Of a DNA stretch of 64,000 nucleotides, positions 43,743 through 52,813 are shown piece by piece (the first letter of the stretch is position 1; every line of letters starts with the position of its first letter). The stretch lies in contig PNAG01000026.1 of the NCBI GenBank assembly GCA_003169845.1, positions 1-64,000 on the forward strand, written 5' to 3'. The translations under genes were made by a program, and so were the position numbers. Below the pieces are notes generated by a model that did not search any database, was not told the DNA's origin, and saw only the letters and a list, made by a program, of their open reading frames with translations. Source of the DNA: Candidatus Dormiibacterota bacterium. Lineage in GTDB: Bacteria; Chloroflexota; Dormibacteria; Dormibacterales; Dormibacteraceae.

Positions 43743-43746
43743 CAGC

Positions 43747-44595
43747 GTGACCGGACCAACCCGCACGCACGCTCTTCGCCTCCTCATCGCGTGGGCGGTG
43801 CTCAGCGTGGTCGGAGTCTTGCTCGCGCTGCAGCTCCGACTTCCGCCTGGCGACCAGTCACAGCAATCCATCGACGAGAGCGGGCTGCTTCAGCTCATGA
43901 CCGTGATCTCGACACCCGTGTTCATCGGAGTCGTGCTGTTCGTTCTCTACTCGGTAGTCGTCTTTCGACAGAAGCGCGGCGCCCTCGAGGACGGGCCGCC
44001 GAGCTATGGCAACTTCCGGGTGCAGGTGGCCTGGGTCGCGATCACCGCGGTGATCGTGTTGATCCTCGCCGGCATCGGAATCGGCGAGCTCGCGGGAAGG
44101 GCCAACGGCACCAACTTCGCTTCGTCCAACCAGCCGTCCCTGGCAACCACAGGATCGGTGGGCACCACGGAAGCCAACGCCCTTCAGATCCAGGTGATCG
44201 CCCAGCAGTGGTACTTCACTTACCGGTATCCCGACTATGCCGGAGTCGAGTCACTGCACCTGATGCTGCCGGTGAATGCGAACGTCGTCATCCACGTCAC
44301 CTCCACCGACATCCTCCACTCGTGGTGGGCTTACGAGCTCGGCGTCAAGGCGGACGCGAACCCTGGTGTTGACAACATCACCTACCTGACCACCCTGCGA
44401 ACAGGCTCATTCACCGTCCGCTGCGCAGAGCTCTGCGGAATCTGGCACGGCAACATGGTCGACACCAACGGTGCTGTGGTCAGCCAGGCCGACTTCGCGA
44501 CCTGGGTCGCCGACCTGCAGAAGTCGTCAGCGAACGTGACGCTTCCGCCGTACTCGCAGTACTACTTTCCAAGCCCGCGTGTGAAGGGGACGTAA
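43747..44595 (+). CDS. coxB: Cytochrome c oxidase subunit II
   Basis: Membrane subunit that accepts electrons from cytochrome c or a cupredoxin. 282 residues: two N-terminal helices (about 10-27 and 50-75, plus 95-115) and a CuA domain with Cys226, Cys230, His234 and Met237 in CAELCGIWHGNM, plus an upstream SWWAYELG. No fused heme-c domain, unlike caa3 enzymes. GTG 43747, 4 bp after the cupredoxin stop. In the operon. Confidence 0.93.
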   Translation: MTGPTRTHALRLLIAWAVLSVVGVLLALQLRLPPGDQSQQSIDESGLLQLMTVISTPVFIGVVLFVLYSVVVFRQKRGALEDGPPSYGNFRVQVAWVAITAVIVLILAGIGIGELAGRANGTNFASSNQPSLATTGSVGTTEANALQIQVIAQQWYFTYRYPDYAGVESLHLMLPVNANVVIHVTSTDILHSWWAYELGVKADANPGVDNITYLTTLRTGSFTVRCAELCGIWHGNMVDTNGAVVSQADFATWVADLQKSSANVTLPPYSQYYFPSPRVKGT

Positions 44596-44597
44596 GG

Positions 44598-46484
44598 ATG
44601 GCAACAGCAACTCTGGGAACGGGCGGGCCGACGCTTCAGGCCAGCGAGCGCCAGATGGTGCTCCCGACCAACCTCCTGACCGGTATCGTCCTCGCAGCCG
44701 TCGGCTACTACGTGGGCGTGCAGATCGGCAACGGCTTCGGCTTCAACGACGGTCTCAACACCGGCGTGCTGCTCGGCTACACCTTCGGCTCCGTCATGTT
44801 CCTGGTTGGCGTCGGCTTCGCCAACTATCCGCTGGCTCGCCTGTTCGGCTGGCCGATCGCGCCGCAATCCGCCGGCGACGAGTACCGCGGCGCGTGGCGC
44901 TTCTTGAACCTCAGCCTCGACCACAAGGTGATCGGCATCCAGTACCTCGTCGCGATGCTGATGGCGATGTTCTTCGGAGGCATCGGGGCGATGCTCATCC
45001 GCACGAACCTGCTCTCGCCGGACCAGCTTGTCGTTCCGCCGGACAAGTACCTCGTGCTGGTCAGCATGCACAGCGTGATGATGATCTTCGTCGCCAGCGC
45101 GGCCATCGTAGGACCGTTCGGCAACTTCTTCGTCCCGTACATGATCGGCACCAACCGGATGGCCTTCCCTCGGCTCGAGGCTCTGTCCTTCTGGCTCGTG
45201 CCGCCCGCCATCGTCATCCTGCTCGCGGCGCCTCTCTTCGGCGGATTCCCCACCGGCTGGACCGGCTACGCGCCGCTGTCCGAGCAGGCGGGGCAGGGCT
45301 TCGACAGCTACATCGTCGGGTTCGCGTTGATCGGCACGGCGCTGTGCGTGTCGGGCGTCAACATGCTCACGACGGTCATCAGCCTGCGCGCTCCCGGCAT
45401 GACCTGGACCAGGCTGCCGATCTTCGTGTGGGGCGTGTTCTCCGCCTCCATCCTCGGCACGTTCGCCGCTCCCATCCTCGCGAGCGCTGTGATCATGCAG
45501 GGATTCGACAGATCGATGAACACATCGTTCTTCATCTCGTCCAACGGAGGCAGTCCCTACCTGTGGGAGAACCTCTTCTGGTTCTTCGGCCACCCCGAGG
45601 TCTACATCTTCATCCTGCCGGCGTTCGGCATCGTGATGGAGCTCATCCCTCACTTCGCGCGCAAACCGCTGTGGGGCTACCGCACCGCGGTGGTCGGATT
45701 GCTAGGCGTCACGCTGCTGAGCTGGTTCGTGTGGCAGCACCACCTGTTCGTGAGCGGCATCGCGCCCGCGCTGCGTCCTTTCTACATGTTCTCGACGGAG
45801 ATGATCTCGATCCCGACCGGCATCGTGTTCCTGGTGGCTTTCGGAACTCTGTGGCGCGCCAAGATCTCGATGACGGTGCCGATGCTCTTCTGTCTCGGCT
45901 TCCTTTTCAACTTCCTGATCGGAGGCTTGTCAGGAGTATTTCTGTCCGATGTCCCGAGCGATGTCACGCTGCACGGGAGCTACTTCTCGATGGCGCACTT
46001 CCACTTCACGATCGTCGGAGGTGAGATCTTCGCCATCGTCGCGGCCATCTACTACTGGTTCCCGAAGATGACGGGGCGAATGCTCAACATGACCCTCGGG
46101 AAGATCCACTTCTGGTGGATGATGATCGCCTTCAACCTCGCCTTCATGCCGCTGTTCGCAGCCGGCATCCTTGACATGCCGCGCCGTGTTTCCACCTACG
46201 CGCCCTCGCTGCAGGGGCTCAACGACTGGGTTTCGTTCTGGGCCTACCTACTGTTCGCATCGATGCTGCTCTTCGCGGTGAACGTCATCTGGTCGTGGTT
46301 CTTCAACCCCAAGGTGGCGCCTGCCGACCCGTGGCACGTGCGCTCCATCGAGTGGACGCTGCCGACGCCGCTTCCGCGCCGGAACTTCGAGCGCATCCCG
46401 ACGTTCACCTCAGGTCCGTATGACTACGGCAACCCGTCGCCGCGGCCCGCAGCCGACCTGGGCTCGGAGCCCGCGCCCGCATGA
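44598..46484 (+). CDS. coxA: Cytochrome c oxidase subunit I
   Basis: Catalytic subunit of the proton-pumping aa3-type oxidase, 628 residues, twelve or more helices. Heme a ligand in SMHSVMMIF; CuB His and cross-linked Tyr in FGHPEVYIFILP (about 330-336), where the Glu marks a type A1 enzyme; CuB pair HH in WQHHLF (about 379); heme a3/a ligands in AHFHFT (about 466). All key residues are present. ATG 44598, 2 bp after CoxB; its stop overlaps CoxC by 4 bp. Confidence 0.96.
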   Translation: MATATLGTGGPTLQASERQMVLPTNLLTGIVLAAVGYYVGVQIGNGFGFNDGLNTGVLLGYTFGSVMFLVGVGFANYPLARLFGWPIAPQSAGDEYRGAWRFLNLSLDHKVIGIQYLVAMLMAMFFGGIGAMLIRTNLLSPDQLVVPPDKYLVLVSMHSVMMIFVASAAIVGPFGNFFVPYMIGTNRMAFPRLEALSFWLVPPAIVILLAAPLFGGFPTGWTGYAPLSEQAGQGFDSYIVGFALIGTALCVSGVNMLTTVISLRAPGMTWTRLPIFVWGVFSASILGTFAAPILASAVIMQGFDRSMNTSFFISSNGGSPYLWENLFWFFGHPEVYIFILPAFGIVMELIPHFARKPLWGYRTAVVGLLGVTLLSWFVWQHHLFVSGIAPALRPFYMFSTEMISIPTGIVFLVAFGTLWRAKISMTVPMLFCLGFLFNFLIGGLSGVFLSDVPSDVTLHGSYFSMAHFHFTIVGGEIFAIVAAIYYWFPKMTGRMLNMTLGKIHFWWMMIAFNLAFMPLFAAGILDMPRRVSTYAPSLQGLNDWVSFWAYLLFASMLLFAVNVIWSWFFNPKVAPADPWHVRSIEWTLPTPLPRRNFERIPTFTSGPYDYGNPSPRPAADLGSEPAPA

Positions 46485-47116
46485 GCGTCGACGAACCGGT
46501 TCCGCCGCCCTTCGCCCATCGGGGCATGCCCACGCTGACGACCCGCTCGCCCGAGTGGGAGCCGGAGGTCGACGCCCGCCTGGCGCGGGTGGGGACGCGG
46601 ATCTGGATCGTCGCCGACGTCTTCTTCTTTGCCGCATGGTTCTTCGCGTTCTTCTACCTGCGCGCGCTGAACAACAACTACGACTGGCTGCCGGCAGGCA
46701 CCACGCATCCGACCAGGGCCATCGGCGCGATCATCGTCCTGCTGGCGATCGTCGCGGCCGGGCTGTACTGGGCTGGAGCGCGGGCGATCGTCACGCAGCG
46801 CGCCACCGCGCGCCTCTTCTTCTGGCTGGCGCTGCTGGCAGGTGTCCTGTGCTTCGTGGTCCAGATCTACGAGTTCAAGAACCTCGGATTCGATCCCCAG
46901 CAGGGCGGAGGCTTTCCGAGCGTGTTCATAGGGCTCAAAGGCGTCTGGCTGTTCCAGCTCACCGGTGCGATGTTCTGGCTGGCCACCCAGATCGCGCAGG
47001 CGCGCCCGCTGGGTGACGCCACGATCCGACCCAAATCGGTCGTCACGTTCGGCAACTTCATGCTGTTTTTGGCCGCGATCGCCCTGGTGTCCTACGTAGT
47101 CCTGTACTTCGTCTGA
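46481..47116 (+). CDS. coxC: Cytochrome c oxidase subunit III
   Basis: A 211-residue membrane subunit with five helices (type of five-helix subunit III, without the two extra N-terminal helices of the seven-helix form); the conserved AWFFAFFYLRA region is near residue 50. Stabilises subunit I and binds lipids. ATG 46481 overlaps the CoxA stop (ATGA). Confidence 0.88.
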   Translation: MSVDEPVPPPFAHRGMPTLTTRSPEWEPEVDARLARVGTRIWIVADVFFFAAWFFAFFYLRALNNNYDWLPAGTTHPTRAIGAIIVLLAIVAAGLYWAGARAIVTQRATARLFFWLALLAGVLCFVVQIYEFKNLGFDPQQGGGFPSVFIGLKGVWLFQLTGAMFWLATQIAQARPLGDATIRPKSVVTFGNFMLFLAAIALVSYVVLYFV

Positions 47117-47117
47117 C

Positions 47118-47978
47118 ATGCCCCCGGGCTTAGGGGCCGTCCTCTCCTACTGGCCTTTTGAGCCTGTCGTCCTCGTCGGCGTCGCAATCGCGGCAATGCT
47201 CTATGCCGTCGGCGGCGTCGGGCGGCCGCGCAAGCACCGGGATCATTGGCGCTCCGCGGCTTTCTGGCTTGGCCTGCTTTCCATCCTGCTCGCGCTCCAG
47301 AGCCCGATCGAGATCCTGGCTCGCCAGCTGTTCTGGATGCATATGGTCCAGCACCTGCTGCTCATGGTCGTGGCCGCTCCGCTGCTGGCGCTCGCCTCCC
47401 CATGGACCCGGCTCTGGCGTGCGCTGCCGCTGGGATTCCGCCGCTCTGTCGCGCGCCCCGTGTTCCTGCATCCCGGCCTGGCTCCGCTGCGTTGGACCTA
47501 TCGACAGCTTGCACAGCCCGGTGTGATCTGGGTGCTGGCCGCGGCGAATCTCTGGCTATGGCATCTGCCCGTGCTCTACGACCTCACGTTGAGAAACCAT
47601 CTCGTCCATCACGTCGAGCATGGCCTCTTTCTCGGCCTTGGTCTTGCCTTCTGGGCGCACGTCTTCGACCAGCGTCCCTTTCGCGCTCCGCTGGGCACCC
47701 TCGCGCGCGCATCCTATGTGTTCTTCGCCATGGTGCAGTCCTGGGGGCTCGCCGCGGTCCTCTCCTTCGCGACCGGCCCGTTCTATGCGTACGCACTGCT
47801 TCCAAGCCGGCCAGGCGGAATCTCAGCGCTGACCGACCAGCAGCTCGGTGGCGGAATGATGTGGGTGCCGGGTGCGATCACCTACTCGATCGTGTTCATC
47901 GCCCTCCTCTTCCAGTGGCTTGCCGAAGAGGACTCGCGCGCCGCGAGCATCACCCGTGGACATGCTCATGGCGGTTGA
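47118..47978 (+). CDS. ctaG: CtaG/Cox11-type (caa3_CtaG) oxidase assembly membrane protein
   Basis: A 286-residue protein with seven membrane helices. The helix 2-3 region has FWMHMVQHLLLMVVAAPLL, the conserved MxxH...HMLL pattern of caa3_CtaG, whose His and Met probably handle copper for the oxidase, plus HHVEHGLFLGLGLAFW in the second half. This CtaG family (DUF1404-like) is unrelated to Cox11. ATG 47118. Overlaps the CtaB gene by 11 bp. Confidence 0.85.
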   Translation: MPPGLGAVLSYWPFEPVVLVGVAIAAMLYAVGGVGRPRKHRDHWRSAAFWLGLLSILLALQSPIEILARQLFWMHMVQHLLLMVVAAPLLALASPWTRLWRALPLGFRRSVARPVFLHPGLAPLRWTYRQLAQPGVIWVLAAANLWLWHLPVLYDLTLRNHLVHHVEHGLFLGLGLAFWAHVFDQRPFRAPLGTLARASYVFFAMVQSWGLAAVLSFATGPFYAYALLPSRPGGISALTDQQLGGGMMWVPGAITYSIVFIALLFQWLAEEDSRAASITRGHAHGG

Positions 47979-48888
47979 GGCGCCGCTCCGTCCCGAGGTA
48001 GCAGAGCCCCGCGCCGCATTTGCGTCGCTGCTCCAGGTCGCCGGGGATTACCTGGCTCTGCTCAAGCCGAAGATCATCCTGCTGCTGGTTGTCACCGAGC
48101 TCAGCGCGATGATCGTCGCGGCTCGCGGGTGGCCACGGCCAGAGCTGCTGATCGGTGCGCTGCTCGGGGGCTCGATGGCCGCGGGGGGAGCGGGGGCGGT
48201 GAACTGCTGGTTCGACCGCGACATCGACCAGCTGATGCCGCGCACGCGCCGGCGCGCGATCGCCGCCGGCAGGATCGCACCGGCCGCGGGGCTCGCGTAC
48301 GGAATCTCGGTCGGGCTGGCGGGCGTGGCGCTGATCGCCGCGACCACCAACGTCCTGGCTGCCGCGCTGGCGCTTGCGGGCGGCCTGGTCTACGTCTTCG
48401 TGTACACGGTATGGCTCAAGCGTTCGACCACCCAGAACATCGTCATCGGAGGAGCCGCGGGCGCTTTTCCGCCGCTGGTCGGCTGGGCCGCCGCCACGGG
48501 CTCGCTGACCCCGCTCGCGTGGGTGATGTTCGCGATCATCTTCTTCTGGACGCCGCCCCACTTCTGGGCGCTCGCCCTGCTCCTGAGCAAGCAGTATTCC
48601 GCCGCGAAAGTTCCGATGCTTCCCGTGGTCGCTGGCGAGGATCGCACGCGTCGCTCGATCCTCTTCTATACGGTCCTGCTGAGCGTCATCAGCCTGGTGC
48701 CGGTCGTGTGGCTCGGGCCGATCTACGCGGTGTCATGCATCGCGCTCGACGGAGGATTCCTCGCGCTGGCCGTGCGAGCTACGCGCCGGCAGGATGGCGC
48801 TTCGGCGGTCGCGCTGTTCCACTATTCGCTCGCCTACCTGGCGCTTCTGTTCATTGCCGCGGCGATCGCTTCCGCGGTGAGGCTGTGA
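47968..48888 (+). CDS. ctaB: Protoheme IX farnesyltransferase (heme O synthase)
   Basis: Attaches farnesyl to heme b to make heme O, the first step to heme A. 306 residues, eight to nine helices. The prenyl diphosphate motif NCWFDRDIDQLMPRT (NxxxDxxxD) is near residue 75 and a second YVFVYTVWLKRSTTQN follows at about 145. ATG 47968 is chosen; ATG 47962 is two codons earlier. No ctaA for the next step is seen in the window. Confidence 0.9.
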   Translation: MAVEAPLRPEVAEPRAAFASLLQVAGDYLALLKPKIILLLVVTELSAMIVAARGWPRPELLIGALLGGSMAAGGAGAVNCWFDRDIDQLMPRTRRRAIAAGRIAPAAGLAYGISVGLAGVALIAATTNVLAAALALAGGLVYVFVYTVWLKRSTTQNIVIGGAAGAFPPLVGWAAATGSLTPLAWVMFAIIFFWTPPHFWALALLLSKQYSAAKVPMLPVVAGEDRTRRSILFYTVLLSVISLVPVVWLGPIYAVSCIALDGGFLALAVRATRRQDGASAVALFHYSLAYLALLFIAAAIASAVRL

Positions 48889-49466
48889 AGGCCGGCATCT
48901 CAGAGAGCCGGCGGGTGCCGGCGTGGGCCCTGGCGCTCCCGGTGCTCGTTGTACTCCTCGCTGTCAGCGCGGGCGTTGCGATGGTCGTGGCAAGCCGGCC
49001 GACGAGCAGCGTCTGGGTCGCGTCCGGCCACGCCATCGTTGGAGGCACGAGCCCCAACTTCACGACCCACGACATCGGCGGCAATAAGGTCAGCCTCTCG
49101 GACTTCGGCGGTCGCCCCGTGCTCCTCTCGTTCTGGGCGACGTGGTGCACCGTGTGCCACGACGAGCTGCCGGCGCTCCAGCGTCTGGAGGACCAATATC
49201 GCTCGGGAGGATTCAAGGTGCTCCTCGTGAACTACCGGGAAACGAGCAGCGAGCGCATGCGCCAGTACCTGTCCGGGCTCGATGTGAACCTCGAGGCGGT
49301 GGTCGATCCGGACGGCACGATCGCCTCGGCGTACGGCGTCGACGTCGGGCTGCCGGTGAACGTCCTGTCGGACCGTTCCGGCAAGGTCGCGCGGATCCTC
49401 ATCGGCGAGGTCCCGATCGCCAGCATCGAGACCGCGGTCAAGCAGGCGGTGACCCCGGCCGCCTGA
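48885..49466 (+). CDS. TlpA/ResA-like membrane-anchored thioredoxin
   Basis: A 193-residue protein: N-terminal helix (VLVVLLAVSAGVAMVVA) and a periplasmic thioredoxin domain with Cys88-x2-Cys91 in WATWCTVCHDELP. Probably keeps the CuA cysteines or SCO reduced during oxidase assembly. The GTG start overlaps the CtaB stop (GTGA), so it ends the oxidase operon. Lacks the ResA proline-cis signature check by eye, but GLPVNVL supplies it. Confidence 0.87.
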   Translation: MKAGISESRRVPAWALALPVLVVLLAVSAGVAMVVASRPTSSVWVASGHAIVGGTSPNFTTHDIGGNKVSLSDFGGRPVLLSFWATWCTVCHDELPALQRLEDQYRSGGFKVLLVNYRETSSERMRQYLSGLDVNLEAVVDPDGTIASAYGVDVGLPVNVLSDRSGKVARILIGEVPIASIETAVKQAVTPAA

Positions 49467-49497
49467 GCGAAGCCCTTGTCACGGGCGCTCACCGTCG

Positions 49498-50727
49498 TTG
49501 ACACTGCACCGCACCATCTGGGAACGCCTCGCGATCGTTCGACCGCTGCGTCACCGCGATTTTCGATTGCTGTGGTTCGGGCAATCGATCTCGGCTTTTG
49601 GGAATTCGATCTACGGGGTGGCGCTTCCCTTCCAGGTCCTGGCGCTGGGAGGCTCTGCGGTCCAGCTGGGAACCGCGTTTGCGCTGTCGACCGGGACGTC
49701 GCTGGTGGCGCTGCTGTTCGGCGGCGTGATAGTGGACCGCGTCTCCCGTCGCCTCGTGATCCTCACCAGCGACCTCCTGAGTGGCGTGGTCGCGGCGGCG
49801 ATCGCGGGCCTTGGACTCACCGGGCACCTGACGATCGAGATCATCTATGTGGCGGCGGTGTTCTTCGGCGCAGCGACGGCTTTCTACCTGCCGGCGATGG
49901 GGGCGATCATTCCGGAGCTGGTGCCCGCGGACGTTCTCATAGCGGGCAACTCGCTTCGTGGGCTGTCGCGGCAGGTGAACCGCGTCATAGGACCACTTGC
50001 GGGCGGCGTACTCGTGAGCGGGATCGGGCCGCCGGCCGCTTTCGCGGTGGACGCGGCCACGTTCTTCGTGAGCTTCGTCATCTTTCTCGCGTCGAGCGCC
50101 ACCGTCGTCACGGCCGTCAAACGTCCGTCTCTTTTCACCGACCTCAAGGAGGGCATCCGCTATACCGCCTCGATTCCATGGCTGTGGATCACGATCTTCG
50201 CCTTCTCGGTGATCAACTTCTTCAACTTTGCACCCCTCACCGTCGGATTGCCGCTCCTCGTGAACAACGTGATCGGAGGGGGTGCCAGGACGTTTGGCTT
50301 GATTGGTGCGGCAGCCGGCGCCGGCGAGCTCATCGCCACCTTCACGGTCAGCCAGCTGAACGTGCGCCGCGTTGGGATCTACCTCTATGCGGTCGCATCA
50401 GTGGAGGGCCTGGCGCTTCTCGGCATGGGTCTATTCCCTGCGCTGCCCCTGGTGATGCTGGCGAACGCCCTGTTCGCCGCTTGCGTGGTCGCGTTCACCG
50501 TGGTTTGGGATTCGCTGCTGCAGAGGGAGGTGCCACGTCCTCTTCTAGGTCGCGTCGTCAGCCTGGACTGGTTCGGAGCGATACTGCTCGGCCCTGCGGC
50601 GCCCATCTTTGGGGCGCTGCTGGCTCAGCGATCGGGGCCGAGGTCCGTCTTTGTCATCTGTGGGGTCTTCGCGTTTGTCCTCAGCCTGGCAGGCCTTGCC
50701 ATCCCGGCGGTACGTCGACTCAGGTAA
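49498..50727 (+). CDS. Major facilitator superfamily exporter
   Basis: A 409-residue twelve-helix transporter of the MFS_3/enterobactin-exporter type. Signature loop GGVIVDRVSRRLV between helices 2 and 3 (DRxSRR motif), and APIFGALLAQRSGPRSVFV in helix 10-11. Exports a drug or metabolite; which is unknown. Start TTG 49498 is chosen. Separate unit from the oxidase operon, 31 bp downstream. Confidence 0.87.
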   Translation: MTLHRTIWERLAIVRPLRHRDFRLLWFGQSISAFGNSIYGVALPFQVLALGGSAVQLGTAFALSTGTSLVALLFGGVIVDRVSRRLVILTSDLLSGVVAAAIAGLGLTGHLTIEIIYVAAVFFGAATAFYLPAMGAIIPELVPADVLIAGNSLRGLSRQVNRVIGPLAGGVLVSGIGPPAAFAVDAATFFVSFVIFLASSATVVTAVKRPSLFTDLKEGIRYTASIPWLWITIFAFSVINFFNFAPLTVGLPLLVNNVIGGGARTFGLIGAAAGAGELIATFTVSQLNVRRVGIYLYAVASVEGLALLGMGLFPALPLVMLANALFAACVVAFTVVWDSLLQREVPRPLLGRVVSLDWFGAILLGPAAPIFGALLAQRSGPRSVFVICGVFAFVLSLAGLAIPAVRRLR

Positions 50728-50765
50728 ATCGAAAATACGGAGATTCTCGTGGTGGATGATTCTCG

Positions 50766-51500
50766 GTGATGCCAGAGGCCATGTACGGCAAGAGCGCCCG
50801 GATCTATGACCTGCTGTACGTGGGCACCGGTATCAAGGACTATCAGGCCGAGACGGCGGACCTGCGCCGGATCATCGAGGGCTCCTCAGCAGGTGTCAAG
50901 ACTTTGCTCGACGTCGCGTGCGGGACGGGGGCGCACCTGGCCGAGCTGAGCCGTTGGTACGAGGTCCAAGGCGCTGACATCAGCCCGGCGATGCTCGCGG
51001 TTGCGCGCGGACGGCTGCCAGGCATCCCCCTCCACCAGGCCGACATGCGGACGCTCGACCTCGGCAGGTCATTCGACGCCGTCATCTGCCTCTTCAGCAG
51101 CATCGGTTACGTCACCGATCCCTCCGAGATGCGATCGACGGTCACCCGCCTCGCCGCGCATGTCGCGCCTGGCGGGGTCTTGATCGTCGACGGCTGGATT
51201 CGCCCGGACCACTGGAGCGACGGCTACCGGCCCGAGCCGGAGATCGCTCGCGACGACGAAATAACGGTCGTCCGGCTTGCGTCCAGCCGCCGGGAAGGGA
51301 ACATCACGGAGCTGGAGATGCACCACCTGGTGCAGACCGCGGACGGCGTCGACTACTTCATGGAGCGCCACCGGTTGGCCCTGACCCAGACCGGCGACTA
51401 CGTCTCGGCCGTCGAAGGCGCCGGCCTCTCCGCGCGGGTGGTTTCCGATTACATGCCGGGGCGAGATCGGATCGTCGGAGTCAAACCAGCCAAGGCTTAA
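50766..51500 (+). CDS. Class I SAM-dependent methyltransferase
   Basis: A 244-residue Rossmann methyltransferase. SAM motif I is LLDVACGTGAHL (about 46-57); acidic motif QGADISPAMLAVARG; motif IV near FDAVICLFSSIGYV. It resembles amino-sugar N-methyltransferases (DesVI/TylM1 type), judged by the SSIGY region. GTG 50766 (or ATG 50769) follows GATGAT by 5-8 nt, so leaderless start is possible. Substrate unknown. Confidence 0.86.
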   Translation: MMPEAMYGKSARIYDLLYVGTGIKDYQAETADLRRIIEGSSAGVKTLLDVACGTGAHLAELSRWYEVQGADISPAMLAVARGRLPGIPLHQADMRTLDLGRSFDAVICLFSSIGYVTDPSEMRSTVTRLAAHVAPGGVLIVDGWIRPDHWSDGYRPEPEIARDDEITVVRLASSRREGNITELEMHHLVQTADGVDYFMERHRLALTQTGDYVSAVEGAGLSARVVSDYMPGRDRIVGVKPAKA

Positions 51501-51515
51501 ACCACCTGCCGCCTG

Positions 51516-51632
51516 ATGTTAAGAGTCGTGGACAACTTCGTCGAGGTGATCGACCCCGCGGCGGGCTTCGAGACGCAGATCGCGATCGGCTTCGGGACGG
51601 CGACAGGGATGGTGTTTGTCCCGAGCGCGTAA
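51516..51632 (+). other. Possible 38-residue ORF or gene remnant
   Basis: ATG 51516 to TAA 51632 reads LRVVDNFVEVIDPAAGFETQ and ends in VFVPSA. It has no ribosome site and no recognised family; it may be a remnant of a larger gene. It is the only coding-like content in the gap between the methyltransferase and the Cys-rich gene. Confidence 0.2.
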
Positions 51633-51647
51633 CTCTTCAGCCGGTCA

Positions 51648-51653
51648 TATAGT
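51648..51653 (+). promoter_or_regulatory. -10 hexamer TATAGT for a leaderless start
   Basis: TATAGT is 7 nt before ATG 51661 and there is no Shine-Dalgarno sequence. The nearest -35 candidate, TTGTCC, is 26 bases away, too far for a normal spacing. Confidence 0.45.
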
Positions 51654-51660
51654 TGGGCCG

Positions 51661-52002
51661 ATGTCCGCACGTACCGACTTCCAGGTCCAGACGGATGCAG
51701 CCGCCAGGTCGTGGCTGGAGTCTCATCCGGCCGCTGAGCGACGTGTCCTTGCCTACGCAGTCAAACGTTGCTGTGGCGGCCGCAAGATTTGCACGGTGCA
51801 GGTGCGGAATCAATCGCGGCGCGATGACGTCAGCCGGCATGCCGCGGTCGTGATCGACGGCCGCACAGAGCTCCTCATCGATCCGCGTGCGGCGGCCCGC
51901 CTCCCAGCCCGCTTCGGGCTCACCGTTCGCGGGCTGGGCCCGCTCAAGCACCTCGATCTCGTCCTTGACGGCGGGCAGTGGGGCCGTCTCCTATACGACT
52001 GA
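51661..52002 (+). CDS. Conserved-looking Cys-rich small protein of unknown function
   Basis: A 113-residue protein. An Arg/Ala-rich helix precedes VKRCCGGRKICTVQVR, in which three cysteines lie within nine residues; the rest is a beta-rich RHAAVVIDGRTELLIDPR segment. The CC...C cluster could bind a metal or iron-sulfur cluster; this is inferred only from spacing. No family recognised. Its 3' end overlaps the next gene by 25 bp, so the two are probably coupled. Confidence 0.6.
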   Translation: MSARTDFQVQTDAAARSWLESHPAAERRVLAYAVKRCCGGRKICTVQVRNQSRRDDVSRHAAVVIDGRTELLIDPRAAARLPARFGLTVRGLGPLKHLDLVLDGGQWGRLLYD

Positions 52003-52634
52003 GCGAGCGCGAGGCGGCGGTGCGTGCCGGCGTGTGGCTGGAGCTCGTCACCGTCGCCTGGATGGCCGCCGAAGCCGTCCTGGCGATCGGGGCGGGAATC
52101 GCCGCCCGCAGCGTGCTTCTGACAGCGTTCGGTTTTGACAGCGTGATCGAGCTCCTGAGCGGAGTGACGCTGTTGTGGCGGCTGACGTCCGAAGCGCGAG
52201 GTTCAGTCACGGCACATATAGAAGGAGTGGAGCGGCGAGCCACCGTGATCTCGGCCGTGCTTCTGGGCGTGCTGTGCGCCTACCTCGTGCTGGTTGGATT
52301 AGGCGGGCTTGTCGGAGGGTTGCATGCCGCCGGATCTGCGCTCGGTGTCGCCGTCTCAGCGGCGGCCGTGGTCGTGATGCCGGTCCTTGCGTGGCGCAAG
52401 CGAAGGGCCAACCTCGTCATCGGCAGCGCGGCGCTCCGCGCGGACATCGCCGAGACCGTGACGTGCGTGTACCTTGCCGCCGCGACCCTCGCCGGCGCAG
52501 GCCTGAACCTGGCGTTCGGCTGGTGGTGGGCCGAGTACGTCGCGGCCCTGGCGTTGCTGGTGTTCATCGGACTGGAGACGAAAGAGGCTGTGGAATCCGC
52601 TCGCGGCGGTGAGCCCAACGGCCACGCCGGTTGA
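51978..52634 (+). CDS. CDF-like membrane protein with altered metal site
   Basis: A 218-residue, six-helix membrane protein with the overall CDF transmembrane pattern. The helix II motif reads FGFDSVIELLSG and the helix V motif ALRADIAETVTC; compared with the HxxxD motifs of the exporter at 40475, the histidines are replaced (Ser/Val/Glu and Ala/Glu/Thr). Transport of a divalent metal is therefore less certain. GTG 51978 overlaps the upstream gene by 25 bp. Could be a CDF relative that moves a different cation. Confidence 0.65.
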   Translation: MGPSPIRLSEREAAVRAGVWLELVTVAWMAAEAVLAIGAGIAARSVLLTAFGFDSVIELLSGVTLLWRLTSEARGSVTAHIEGVERRATVISAVLLGVLCAYLVLVGLGGLVGGLHAAGSALGVAVSAAAVVVMPVLAWRKRRANLVIGSAALRADIAETVTCVYLAAATLAGAGLNLAFGWWWAEYVAALALLVFIGLETKEAVESARGGEPNGHAG

Positions 52635-52784
52635 GATGCGAATCAGTCGCCGCGGGCGCAAAAATTGCTGGCCGTCAAGGTCGCTTGACCAATGCGAAAT
52701 GAAGACAACGCGTGCCTGATTAGTAAAGATTTTCGCGTCGAGTAACCTCCGCGACCGCCAAAACAAAAGCAGAAATAAAATTCC

Positions 52785-52813
52785 TCCACACGTTTTCAAT
52801 CCGGTGCTATGCT
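52785..52813 (+). promoter_or_regulatory. Candidate promoter of the giant surface protein
   Basis: TCCACA, 17 bases, TATGCT (52808-52813), in an AT-rich stretch (52735-52835) that stands out from the GC-rich surroundings. It would give a leader of about 135 nt containing an inverted repeat ATCGTCG / CGACGAT (52895-52920). The rest of the 321-base gap 52635-52955 has no visible gene. Confidence 0.4.
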
